From: Granulosicoccus sp964594905
Lineage (GTDB): Bacteria > Pseudomonadota > Gammaproteobacteria > Granulosicoccales > Granulosicoccaceae
Direction: 5' to 3'
NCBI GenBank assembly: GCA_964594905.1
Contig: CAZQOI010000003.1
Location: 1 to 64,000, forward strand
DNA length: 64,000 nt
Shown here: piece after piece, positions 26,976-34,786 of the stretch
Layout of the letters: every line of letters starts with the position of its first letter
Position numbering within the stretch: position 1 is the first letter of the stretch
The notes under the pieces: generated by a model
Database searches by the model: none
What the model saw: only the letters and a program-made list of their open reading frames with translations
Told to the model about the DNA's origin: nothing
Position numbers and translations under genes: made by a program

Positions 26976-29642
26976 ATGGAAACCAGTTTTACTCGATATA
27001 TCTGGAACCACACATCCCGAGAACAAATCTGGATCATGTGTGCAGTTCTGTTGTCGATGATTCCTTACTACTTGGCGTTTGATTTGCCTAAGCTGCTGAT
27101 CAACGGACCAATAATAGGAGGCGGATTTGAATCACCTGAATCAACACAGTCCTTCCTGGGCTTCGAGTTGGATCGTATTGAGACCTTGTGTGTACTGAGC
27201 TTTGCCTTTTTGATGCTCGTCATCATCAATGGACTATTCAAATACTATATCAACACTTATAAAGGCTTATTGGGTGAGCGATTACTACGACGTATTCGTT
27301 TTGAATTGATAGATCGAATCTTGCGATTTCTGCCACGTGAATTCAAACGTGTTAAAGGTGGGGAAATCTCCAGCATGGTTAAAGATGAAGTAGAGCCACT
27401 TGGTGGTTTTACATCAGAGGCGTTTGTACAACCGTTGTTGCTGGGCGGGCAAGCGTTAACGGCACTGGGTTTTATATTTGTTCAGAATTTCTGGCTTGGA
27501 ATGGTTGCGCTGTTCATGGCCGCGATGCAGATGATTATCATCCCTCGCTTACGTAGGAGGCTGCTGGTTCTTGGGCGTGAAAGACAGGTTAATGCTAGAC
27601 ATCTTGCCGGACGGGTGACAGAAATTGTTGAAGGTATTGAGGCAATCCATGCTAACGATACGTCTAACTATGAACGGGCAGATGTTGGCCAGCGGCTTGG
27701 CAAGTTATTCAGGATTCGCTATGAAATTTATACACGAAAATTTAAAATCAAGTTTCTGAATAATTTTCTCGCGCAGTTAACGCCTTTTTTATTTTATTTG
27801 ATAGGTGGTTATCTGGCTATCAAAGGTAGTTTGGATGTCGGTCAGCTGGTGGCCGTGATCGCAGCTTATAAGGAATTGCCAGGTCCATTAAAACAATTTA
27901 TTGATTGGGATCTGGCAAGGCAGGATGTCCAGGTCAAATATGAGCAACTGGTCGAGCAGTTTGACGTTGACGAACTGATCAAACCTGGAGCGCAAGCGAT
28001 TCCTACCTTGGCAAGCGCACCACTTGGTTCTCCGTTAAGCGCTATGAATATAACAATGGAGGATGAAGGTGGGTCGACAACGTTGGAGCAGGTATCGCTG
28101 GCTATTGATGCTGGTCAAAGGGCGGCAGTGGTCGGAGATGCATACAGTGGAGCAAATATTCTGGCAGAGGCCTTTGCGGGTATCACCAGGCCTGCAAAGG
28201 GCAGGGTCAGTGCAGGGAATGACGACATTCTGAAGTTGCCAGAGTCCATCACTGGACGCAGAATCACTTATGCGTCATCTGATGCATTCTTTTTCTCGGG
28301 TTCATTAAAGGACAACCTGCTTTATGGATTGAAAAACAGCCCACTCAAAGATGTGAAGTATTCAGGTGCTGATGCGACTCGACGAGAGTGGGAGCTTAAA
28401 GAATCTTTGCGTAGTGGAAATCCGACATTCGATCTCAACAGCAGTTGGATTGATACCGCTTACGTTAATGGTTTGACCAAAGCAGATTCTTCGGTAAGCG
28501 TGGAAGCTATGCGGCGTGTATTGAGGGTGGCACAGCTGTCAGAAGATGTTTTTGACTTTGCCATGCATTCGAAAATTGACGAAAGTGCTGAGCCAGGGCT
28601 TGCAGAAAAAATAGTTGATTTACGTAAAGCGGTACATACATCTTTGCAAGAGCAGAACCTAAGCGACTTGATAGTGCCATTTGATATAGATGAATACAAT
28701 GATCAAGCGATCGTTCTGGACAACATTCTATTTGGTATTGGTCCATCGACAGAAGAGGACATTGGTGAAGGGCATGAGTATTTTCGAGAAATATTGAGTC
28801 AATCTGGACTCGATAAAAAGCTTTTTAAAATGGGATTGGCAATTGCCAAGAACTCTCGTGAATTGTTTCGTAGCCTGCCGGATGATCATCCTTTCTTCGA
28901 CCGTCTTGAGTATTTAGGATCAGGTGGAATTTCTCAATTTCGCAGTACTTACCGGCGAACCAGTGACGTTAACTTCGATTCACTCAGTATTGATGAGCGT
29001 TACACCTGGATAAATTTGGGTTTTAGTTATAACGAACAACAGTATCGCTTTGGTCTGCTGGATGAGGAATTGATGCAAGAGATTGTCGATACAAGAAAAT
29101 TACTACATGAGAATATGCCCGAGAGGTTGAAAGCTGGCATAGACATGTACGATCGAGACAAATTTCTGCCATCTGCCAATTTACTCGACAACATTGTGTT
29201 TGGTAAGGTTGACCGTCGATTTCAGGATGTAGGTCGTCAACTTCAGTCGGTTATTGGTCCATTGTTGGAAAGTCGCCCCGATTTATACGAAAGCATTTAC
29301 TCGGTTGGACTGAACTACAATGTTGGCCCTGCTGGGCGACGTTTGACAACCGCACAGCGGCAAAAGCTCAATTTTTGTCGCGCATTGATACGCCGATCCG
29401 ACTACTACATATTCAATTGTCCAGTGTCTGGATTGGATCAAAGCCAGCAAGCAAAAATTGTTGAAAACACCTTGAGATTCTTGAATGATAAAAATGAGTC
29501 GGCGGGTGTTGTCTGGGTGCTATCGTCAGAGATCAATAGCAAATATTTTGACCGTAGTGTTAAGTTGAAGGACAAAGTAGTCGTTGAAGACAAATTAAAT
29601 GACAGATCCTTAACGGTCAGTGATGCGCCAGCTAAGGATTGA
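26976..29642 (+). CDS. ABC exporter-like protein with degenerate, expanded nucleotide-binding domain
   Basis: About 888 residues (GTG 26955 is an alternative start). An exporter-type membrane domain with about six helices fills residues 20-310. The ATPase domain follows, but its motifs are eroded. Walker A reads VGDAYSGANIL with no Lys, near 28134. The signature is RLTTAQRQKL near 29340 instead of LSGGQ. Walker B is YYIFNCPVSGLD near 29403, lacking the Asp-Glu pair. The H-loop region is VWVLSSE without His. Between the Q-loop segment and the signature sit about 290 extra residues with two further copies of the DNxxFG motif (near 28728 and 29187). It may not hydrolyse ATP. Confidence 0.85.
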   Translation: METSFTRYIWNHTSREQIWIMCAVLLSMIPYYLAFDLPKLLINGPIIGGGFESPESTQSFLGFELDRIETLCVLSFAFLMLVIINGLFKYYINTYKGLLGERLLRRIRFELIDRILRFLPREFKRVKGGEISSMVKDEVEPLGGFTSEAFVQPLLLGGQALTALGFIFVQNFWLGMVALFMAAMQMIIIPRLRRRLLVLGRERQVNARHLAGRVTEIVEGIEAIHANDTSNYERADVGQRLGKLFRIRYEIYTRKFKIKFLNNFLAQLTPFLFYLIGGYLAIKGSLDVGQLVAVIAAYKELPGPLKQFIDWDLARQDVQVKYEQLVEQFDVDELIKPGAQAIPTLASAPLGSPLSAMNITMEDEGGSTTLEQVSLAIDAGQRAAVVGDAYSGANILAEAFAGITRPAKGRVSAGNDDILKLPESITGRRITYASSDAFFFSGSLKDNLLYGLKNSPLKDVKYSGADATRREWELKESLRSGNPTFDLNSSWIDTAYVNGLTKADSSVSVEAMRRVLRVAQLSEDVFDFAMHSKIDESAEPGLAEKIVDLRKAVHTSLQEQNLSDLIVPFDIDEYNDQAIVLDNILFGIGPSTEEDIGEGHEYFREILSQSGLDKKLFKMGLAIAKNSRELFRSLPDDHPFFDRLEYLGSGGISQFRSTYRRTSDVNFDSLSIDERYTWINLGFSYNEQQYRFGLLDEELMQEIVDTRKLLHENMPERLKAGIDMYDRDKFLPSANLLDNIVFGKVDRRFQDVGRQLQSVIGPLLESRPDLYESIYSVGLNYNVGPAGRRLTTAQRQKLNFCRALIRRSDYYIFNCPVSGLDQSQQAKIVENTLRFLNDKNESAGVVWVLSSEINSKYFDRSVKLKDKVVVEDKLNDRSLTVSDAPAKD

Positions 29643-29664
29643 AACAGGTAATCGGGTTAAACCA

Positions 29665-30096
29665 ATGACAAAAGAAATGACGTTGGAAGACGAGCTGAAT
29701 ATTCTACGCAATATACCGTTGTTCGGAGGCGTCGAACCTGACAAATTAAAACTACTGGCTTTTGCATCTGACCGTATTTTTTTTAAACGTGGCCAGACTT
29801 TATTCAGTGAAGGGGGGCCGGCTACATCGGGTTATGTGATCTTGTCGGGTGACGTTGATGTTTATGAGCTAGTAGACGGTGGCATTGTCAGAACCTGCGA
29901 TGTTGAGCAGTATTCCATTATTGGCTATTTGGCATTGTTCAGCGATGACCCCAGAACTACAACAGCTGTTGCCATCGATGATGTTAAAGCCCTGCAGATA
30001 ACCAGAGAGAGTTTCCAGAATTTGATGACGTCATTTCCAGGGACAATGTCCAGAGTCATGGCATCGCTGGGTGACCAGATCATTCAGCCAAACTGA
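29665..30096 (+). CDS. small cyclic-nucleotide-binding-fold protein
   Basis: A 143-residue single cNMP-binding beta-roll with no DNA-binding domain. The start segment ILRNIPLFGGVEPDKLKLLAF and the strand LFSEGGPATSGYVILSGDV are typical. The phosphate-binding cassette reads IIGYLALFSDDPRTTTAVA: the Arg is kept, but the Glu that normally binds the ribose (GELA) is Tyr. Binding of cAMP or cGMP is therefore doubtful, or altered. ATG 29665 is chosen over an upstream in-frame start inside the ABC gene. It lies between the ABC protein and the deacetylase, so it may act as a regulatory subunit of the transporter. Confidence 0.85.
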   Translation: MTKEMTLEDELNILRNIPLFGGVEPDKLKLLAFASDRIFFKRGQTLFSEGGPATSGYVILSGDVDVYELVDGGIVRTCDVEQYSIIGYLALFSDDPRTTTAVAIDDVKALQITRESFQNLMTSFPGTMSRVMASLGDQIIQPN

Positions 30097-30120
30097 GGGC
30101 GGTTGATTGGTGGTACTTCA

Positions 30121-30909
30121 ATGCAAGGGGTAGGTGTCGATACTGATTCTGCGAATGCCTGGGCTTTACTCGATGCAGAGTTAGAAGCTTGGTCCTCGAA
30201 TGGTCGTATAGCGAGCTTTTGGTGGCGTGACGATGATGCAGTCGCACCCGGGCCAAAGCTTGATCGATTGATTGACATCTCATCGCAGGCCGGGCTTCTG
30301 CTAGCGGTCATACCGACGCGCCTTGAGGAGACATTAGCGCAAGCGCTTATAACTGCGCCTCATGTTTATGTCGCTCAACATGGATATGCTCATATAAACC
30401 ATGCGCCAAGAGGGCAAGGTCTGGGGGCATGGGAACTCGGGCTGCACAGGGATCTGGACGTGGTCATGGCAGACCTTGATGCGGGGCGCGAGCGAATGGA
30501 CAAATATTTTGATTTGAATTTTTTGCCAGTCATCGTCCCACCCTGGAACCGTATTGCTGATGAACTCCTTAAGCCAATAGCTGCACGAGGTTATAAAGGT
30601 GTCTCGGCCTTTGGTGCGCGCAAAGAGCTTAATTCTGAAAAAGGTCTGACTATCGTCAATGCACATTGCGATCCGATTAACTGGAAGTCCGGTCCTCGAT
30701 TCAGAGGAGAAACCAAATCAATTAATCAATTGATCGAACACTTGCAAGACAGGCGAGCAGGCTCAGTTGATGCCACGGAACCAACGGGTTTGTTGACTCA
30801 CCACATTGACCTCGATGAGGCTGGATGGGAGTTTTGTATCCGTTTGGCCGAAACCATTGACCAACACGCCGCTGCAGAGTGGCTTTCGCCTAAAGAACTA
30901 TTTGCATGA
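30121..30909 (+). CDS. NodB-like polysaccharide deacetylase family protein, copy 2
   Basis: A 262-residue paralogue of the protein at 15449. Matching motifs are FWWRDDDAV, AQHGYAHINHAP, VIVPPWNRI, GYKGVSAFG, NAHCDPINWK and LLTHHIDLDEAGW. Metal ligands Asp, His, His and the catalytic-type His near the end are kept, so it may deacetylate an N-acetyl sugar. No signal peptide is seen; the site would be the cytosol. ATG 30121 follows a GGTGG site; an upstream TTG at 30103 is possible. It is followed after four bases by the GNAT-like gene. Substrate unknown, probably a glycan intermediate made by the adjacent transferases. Confidence 0.8.
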   Translation: MQGVGVDTDSANAWALLDAELEAWSSNGRIASFWWRDDDAVAPGPKLDRLIDISSQAGLLLAVIPTRLEETLAQALITAPHVYVAQHGYAHINHAPRGQGLGAWELGLHRDLDVVMADLDAGRERMDKYFDLNFLPVIVPPWNRIADELLKPIAARGYKGVSAFGARKELNSEKGLTIVNAHCDPINWKSGPRFRGETKSINQLIEHLQDRRAGSVDATEPTGLLTHHIDLDEAGWEFCIRLAETIDQHAAAEWLSPKELFA

Positions 30910-30913
30910 CATT

Positions 30914-31792
30914 ATGAACAAGGCCTTCGTTAGAGCTGCAGAGTACCGGGATGCCGACGCGATCTGTTCGTTGCTGCATAGCAAAATGAACTCAAGAATT
31001 CCTGTCGATCGTTGGCGCCAGCTGATGGACTATCAATGGTTCAGCGATAAACCGGATTTTGGGCGCGTGGTTGAATCCAATGGCGAGGTATTGGGCTACT
31101 GCGGCATGATTTACGCCGACCGGCTGGTTGGTGATGCGAGGCAGGGGTTAAGAAGAGAGCGCATTGTCAGTATGAGTTCCTGGTATCTGGATAAATCCTT
31201 AAGAGGTCAGGGCCTTGGCAAAAAAATGCTTGTTTCTGCCATTGAAGACCCAGACCTGACCTACGCAACGCTGACAAACTCCAAAAAACCATTAGGTATC
31301 GTTGAGGCGCTTGGCTTTAGAGTGCTGGAGGATCATCGCTATATCTGGCGTAAGACAGTTAATAAAGATTCTGGTCTGACGGTTACGGATGATGCAAAAA
31401 CGGTTCGCAAGCGTGTTGTCCCGGAGCAACAGCGGTTGCTTGATGACATGCAAGGATTGCCTTTGGTGCCCTTGTTGCTGGAAACTCAAGACAGACAGGC
31501 CCTGATATTCTTATCGATAAAGCGAAAAGGCGCTGATGTCCTGTGGCACGACTTGATGTACAGCAGCGATCTCGATTTCTTTGTTGAATGTGCTCAAGAC
31601 TTGGCTAATGAACTTTTGCATGAAACTTCGGCGGTTTTGGCTGCAGATGGACGCTTTGTCAGACAAGCACCCATCGGGATCGAGCGAGAAGAGTTACCGG
31701 TTGCCCGCTACTACATTAGCCAACGAGTCGCCCGACATGAAATCGATCATCTCTACAGTGAGTTACAGTTGCTGGATCTGAAGCTGGAGTGA
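30914..31792 (+). CDS. GNAT-like acetyltransferase, 292 residues
   Basis: The N-terminal half is a GNAT fold: FVRAAEYRDADAICSLLHSKM, VLGYCGMIYAD, SSWYLDKSLRGQGLGKKML with the R-G-Q-G-L-G acetyl-CoA loop, and EALGFRVLEDHRYIW. The C-terminal 140 residues are less clear and may be a degenerate second GNAT-like repeat. An acetyltransferase next to a deacetylase suggests a pair that sets the acetylation of an amino sugar, but the sequence does not prove it. It begins four bases after the deacetylase stop and is the last enzyme gene of the train. Confidence 0.78.
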   Translation: MNKAFVRAAEYRDADAICSLLHSKMNSRIPVDRWRQLMDYQWFSDKPDFGRVVESNGEVLGYCGMIYADRLVGDARQGLRRERIVSMSSWYLDKSLRGQGLGKKMLVSAIEDPDLTYATLTNSKKPLGIVEALGFRVLEDHRYIWRKTVNKDSGLTVTDDAKTVRKRVVPEQQRLLDDMQGLPLVPLLLETQDRQALIFLSIKRKGADVLWHDLMYSSDLDFFVECAQDLANELLHETSAVLAADGRFVRQAPIGIEREELPVARYYISQRVARHEIDHLYSELQLLDLKLE

Positions 31793-31850
31793 GTGACTAA
31801 CATTCGCTAAACTGCGGTTGTGTGCGATTTCGTGGAAAGAGGGGATTAGT

Positions 31851-32186
31851 GTGATTCGAATTTTATTAATGGGGTGCCTGGTGTTGGGAATCAGCTCATG
31901 CAGTATTAACGGTGAGCCGATATTCAAGGATGGGGAATCCGGAAATGTCAGTATCTTTGAGCCGACAAATGACACGGCACAGCTTTCACATCTTGTCAGA
32001 CAGGCGCTTCGTAATAACGCTCAAACAGCGCAAGAGCGCATTCAGGTGAGTTCACCTAATGATGACTCTATAACCCTGTCTGGTTTTGTCAGTAATGACG
32101 CTGTCAGATATGAGGCTGAACGAGTCGCTAACAACGTGAGTGGTGTTCGATTTGTATTGAATAACCTTGATGTATCGAGTTTTTAG
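31851..32186 (+). CDS. BON-domain lipoprotein
   Basis: A 111-residue lipoprotein. Signal ILLMGCLVLGISSC gives a lipidation Cys near residue 17. The mature part contains a BON domain: LVRQALRNNAQTAQERIQVS, DDSITLSGFVSND, AERVANNVSGVRFVLNNLDV. GTG 31851 is preferred because AGAGGGG lies just upstream and the signal then starts correctly. It stands 58 bases after the GNAT gene and just before a strong terminator, so it closes the unit. Its paralogue-like companion at 11826 also carries a lipobox. A role at the outer membrane or in tethering a periplasmic component is inferred. Confidence 0.78.
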   Translation: MIRILLMGCLVLGISSCSINGEPIFKDGESGNVSIFEPTNDTAQLSHLVRQALRNNAQTAQERIQVSSPNDDSITLSGFVSNDAVRYEAERVANNVSGVRFVLNNLDVSSF

Positions 32187-32212
32187 CATACTCAAAGTAC
32201 TAATTTTTAGAC

Positions 32213-32244
32213 AAAAAAAAGCCCTTCGAAAGAAGGGCTTTTTT
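32213..32244. terminator. bidirectional intrinsic terminator
   Basis: The run of A at 32213-32220, a perfect 7-bp GC-rich stem gcccttc/gaagggc with a GAAA tetraloop (32221-32238), and a run of T at 32239-32244 give an intrinsic terminator in both directions. It ends the plus-strand train that starts at 17264 and the minus-strand porin transcript. Confidence 0.92.
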
Positions 32245-32264
32245 CGTACTTTAGCTAACTCAGC

Positions 32265-33227
32265 TTAGAAAGATTTGCTGAGCTTGACACGCTAGCTTGT
32301 TGCATCAGTGTTAGCAGCATTGTCATTTTCTGTTGTGACACGTGCACTGATATCCATGCCGCCACCGAGGCCGTAGCCCAGGTCAAGACGGATAGCATCG
32401 TTGTCACCACCAAGATCATCTTCAAGAGTAGAGAAAGTCAGTGTTGCTGAAACGCCACCAAATCCATATCCAGCTTGAACTGAGAATGACTCGGGATCAC
32501 CAGCGGCGTCTTGAGTCCAGAAGTGGGCGTTGATTGAAGCACCTGCAAATGCGAAACCTACACCAACTGCGGTAGAGGTGACATCGTCACCTACAGGATT
32601 ACCATCAACCCCTAGAGGACCTTCATCCGCGTCAAATCGGCTTTCCGTACCCACGCCAATGCTGAAACCGCCCAGGCCAAATTTTGCACCAACGCCGACT
32701 GCATCAGAGTTGTTTTCCGGTGAGAAGTTAGCGATCAGACCAACTGGGCCGAAAGTACCGACATAGCTTATACCGCCATTGATTTCGCCAGCGACGTCGA
32801 AGATGTCGTTAGCAACCTGGCCGTATTCAACCGCATTAGGGATTTCACCGAAGCGGAAGTCACCGAAACCACCTTTGATGCCGACATAAACAGAGTCAGC
32901 TGAACCCAAAGTAGTTACTTCAGTATCATCTTCGTCGTTACCTGGAGTACCTGGATCGAATGTTGAACGACCTTCGTTAGAAAGGCGGTTCATGTCAACT
33001 CGCAGGCTACCGTAACCAGTTGCACCACCGTTGATCTGGTGGCTAGTGGCGATTCCGAAGAGAACATCATCAGCGTTGATGGTTGGGTCGCCAGCAGAGC
33101 CGTCGCTGTCATCACCGTTCAACTGAATCTGAACTGCACCGGACAAAGTTGTGTCGGCAGAAGCAATCATGGGAGCTGAGGCAATACCTGCGATTGCTAA
33201 CGCGACAGCTGTCTTAGTAAATTTCAT
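32265..33227 (-). CDS. porin, interrupted by an in-frame amber codon before the last beta-strand
   Basis: A Gram-negative porin with signal peptide (TAVALAIAGIASAPMIASA) and repeated beta-strands such as YGSLRVDMNRLSNEG and VYVGIKGGFGDFRFGE, the latter being the usual porin core. ATG 33227 follows GGAGAAA; an upstream TTG is ignored. Translation stops at TAG 32294-32292 after 311 residues. The same frame then continues with RVKLSKSF and TAA at 32267-32265, a canonical final strand ending in Phe. The codon at TAG most likely was a Tyr codon. Without the last strand BAM-dependent insertion should fail. It may be a pseudogene, a sequencing error, or depend on suppression. Confidence 0.85.
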
Positions 33228-33290
33228 AAAGTTTTTCTCCAATCAGATATTTGCTGTGAAATCTGTATATTTGTGTGTTTCAGCGCAGCA

Positions 33291-33319
33291 ACTCTAGTCA
33301 GCGTGTCTGAATAATGCAA
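33291..33319 (-). promoter_or_regulatory. candidate sigma-70 promoter for the porin
   Basis: On the minus strand TTGCAT (33319-33314) and TAGAGT (33296-33291) are 17 bases apart, about 65 bases before the porin start. The match is partial, three and four of six bases, so this is only a candidate. The rest of the 33228-33577 gap shows no open frame of note and no repeat apart from the hairpin at its far end. Confidence 0.3.
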
Positions 33320-33577
33320 CAAAAAGTTGCGTAATTGAAAGACAGGACGAGAGGCAGCGGCACCGCACGTTTTACAGTGTAGAACAGAAACAACACTTGG
33401 CTAGCAAGAAAGCCAAGAATAACCTGATTTTCGATTCAAGTGGTTTTTTTGCAACAGTTTCTAACGCTCGAATGCGAGATCGTTGTAAAAACAGGCGATA
33501 GATGGGCGTTTGGCAGGTAATTCTGCGGAATAGTGCGCTATCCGGCGCGGAGATTTGACGTCCTTTTGCTTGCTGGG

Positions 33578-33606
33578 CCGACCATCAGCGTCGCGCTGAT
33601 GGTCGG
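33578..33606. terminator. 13-bp perfect hairpin after minE
   Basis: ccgaccatcagcg at 33578-33590 pairs perfectly with cgctgatggtcgg at 33594-33606 around a TCG loop. It starts 11 bases downstream of the minE stop (minE reads leftwards). No T-run follows on the minus strand, so it is either an imperfect terminator or a 3'-end stabilising hairpin of the min transcript. Confidence 0.55.
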
Positions 33607-33617
33607 TAAATCACTTT

Positions 33618-33947
33618 TCAGGTGACTGGATCTTTGCCGCGACGTTCAGCGGCGCGTTTTTTTGCCTCCGCGGACGGTTTGTTACCGCTATCTGCATCTT
33701 CAGGCAAGGTGATATTCAGTTCGAGGACGTCGCAATCACCTTGAGCCTCAAGCTGGACGGACAAGGCGTCATCACCCACAGCCACATATTTCTTGATGAC
33801 GTTGAGGATGTCCTGCTTAAGCATTGGTAGGTAATCCGGGCCATCACGGCCGGTTCGTTCATGCGCGATCAGGACTTGCAGACGATCCTTGGCCACTTGG
33901 GCCGATGTGTCTTCAGTCTTTGAGCGAAAGAATTTGAAGAATCCCAT
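33618..33947 (-). CDS. minE: cell division topological specificity factor MinE
   Basis: A 109-residue MinE. It begins MGFFKFFRSK (membrane-targeting amphipathic start) and has the MinD-stimulating helix AKDRLQVLIAHERTGR and the dimerisation domain LPMLKQDILNVIKKYVAV. The C terminus carries an extra basic tail (AEAKKRAAERRGK) longer than in E. coli (88 residues). MinE drives MinD release from the membrane and so produces pole-to-pole oscillation of MinCD. It lies five bases after minD in the usual minCDE order. Confidence 0.97.
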   Translation of the reverse strand: MGFFKFFRSKTEDTSAQVAKDRLQVLIAHERTGRDGPDYLPMLKQDILNVIKKYVAVGDDALSVQLEAQGDCDVLELNITLPEDADSGNKPSAEAKKRAAERRGKDPVT

Positions 33948-33952
33948 GGCGT

Positions 33953-34762
33953 TTACCCGAAGAGTCGCGACAGGATGCCTTTTTTCTTGGCGTCCATAAA
34001 GCGATGTGGCTTAGACTCGCCGAGCAGGCGATCGATGGCATCGGCGTAAGCCTGCCCCGCTTCACTGTCTTCGTCGAGGATGACCGGCTTGCCAGCGTTC
34101 GAGGATTCGAGTACTGACGTTGATTCCGGAATGATGCCAAGCAACGGGATGGCCAGGAGATCGACAATGTCATCGACACTGAGCATCTGCCCATCCTTAA
34201 CGCGTGACGGGTTGTACCGCGTGATCAGTAGATGTTCCTTGACTGGGTCTTCGTTCATCTTGGAGCGTTTTGATTCGCTTTGCAGGATGCCCAGGATGCG
34301 ATCTGAGTCGCGCACTGACGAGACTTCCGGGTTGGTAGTGATCACTGCTTCATCAGCGAAATAAAGTGCCATCTTGGCGCCTTTCTCAATACCTGCGGGT
34401 GAGTCGCAGATGATGTAGTCAAATTCGCTCTTTTTCAGCTTGTGCATGACGCGGGCGATACCCTCGATGCTGAGCGCGTCTTTATCCCGCGTCTGCGAGG
34501 CAGGCAGGATGTAGAGGTTGTCGATTCGTTTGTCTTTGATCAGAGTCTGGTGCAGGCTGGATTCCTGATTGACCAGATTGACCAGGTCATAGACAACGCG
34601 CCGCTCGCAACCCATGATCAGGTCCAGATTGCGCAGGCCTACGTCGAAATCGATAACCACAGTTTTGTAGCCTCGTTTGGCGAGGCCCGTGGCAATGGAG
34701 GCGCTGGTGGTCGTCTTGCCGACCCCACCTTTGCCTGAGGTTACAACGATTGTCTTGGTCAA
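33953..34762 (-). CDS. minD: septum site-determining ATPase MinD
   Basis: A 269-residue deviant Walker ATPase. The N-terminal motif is VTSGKGGVGKTTTSASIA with the signature Lys, then DFDVGLRNLDLIMGCERR and DSPAGIEKGA. The C-terminal amphipathic membrane helix is KKGILSRLFG. MinD-ATP binds the membrane, recruits MinC, and is cycled by MinE. It lies between minC and minE in a compact operon with 24 and 5 bases between genes. No oddity is seen. Confidence 0.98.
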   Translation of the reverse strand: MTKTIVVTSGKGGVGKTTTSASIATGLAKRGYKTVVIDFDVGLRNLDLIMGCERRVVYDLVNLVNQESSLHQTLIKDKRIDNLYILPASQTRDKDALSIEGIARVMHKLKKSEFDYIICDSPAGIEKGAKMALYFADEAVITTNPEVSSVRDSDRILGILQSESKRSKMNEDPVKEHLLITRYNPSRVKDGQMLSVDDIVDLLAIPLLGIIPESTSVLESSNAGKPVILDEDSEAGQAYADAIDRLLGESKPHRFMDAKKKGILSRLFG

Positions 34763-34786
34763 GCTCGCACTCCCAAATTGATGTTG

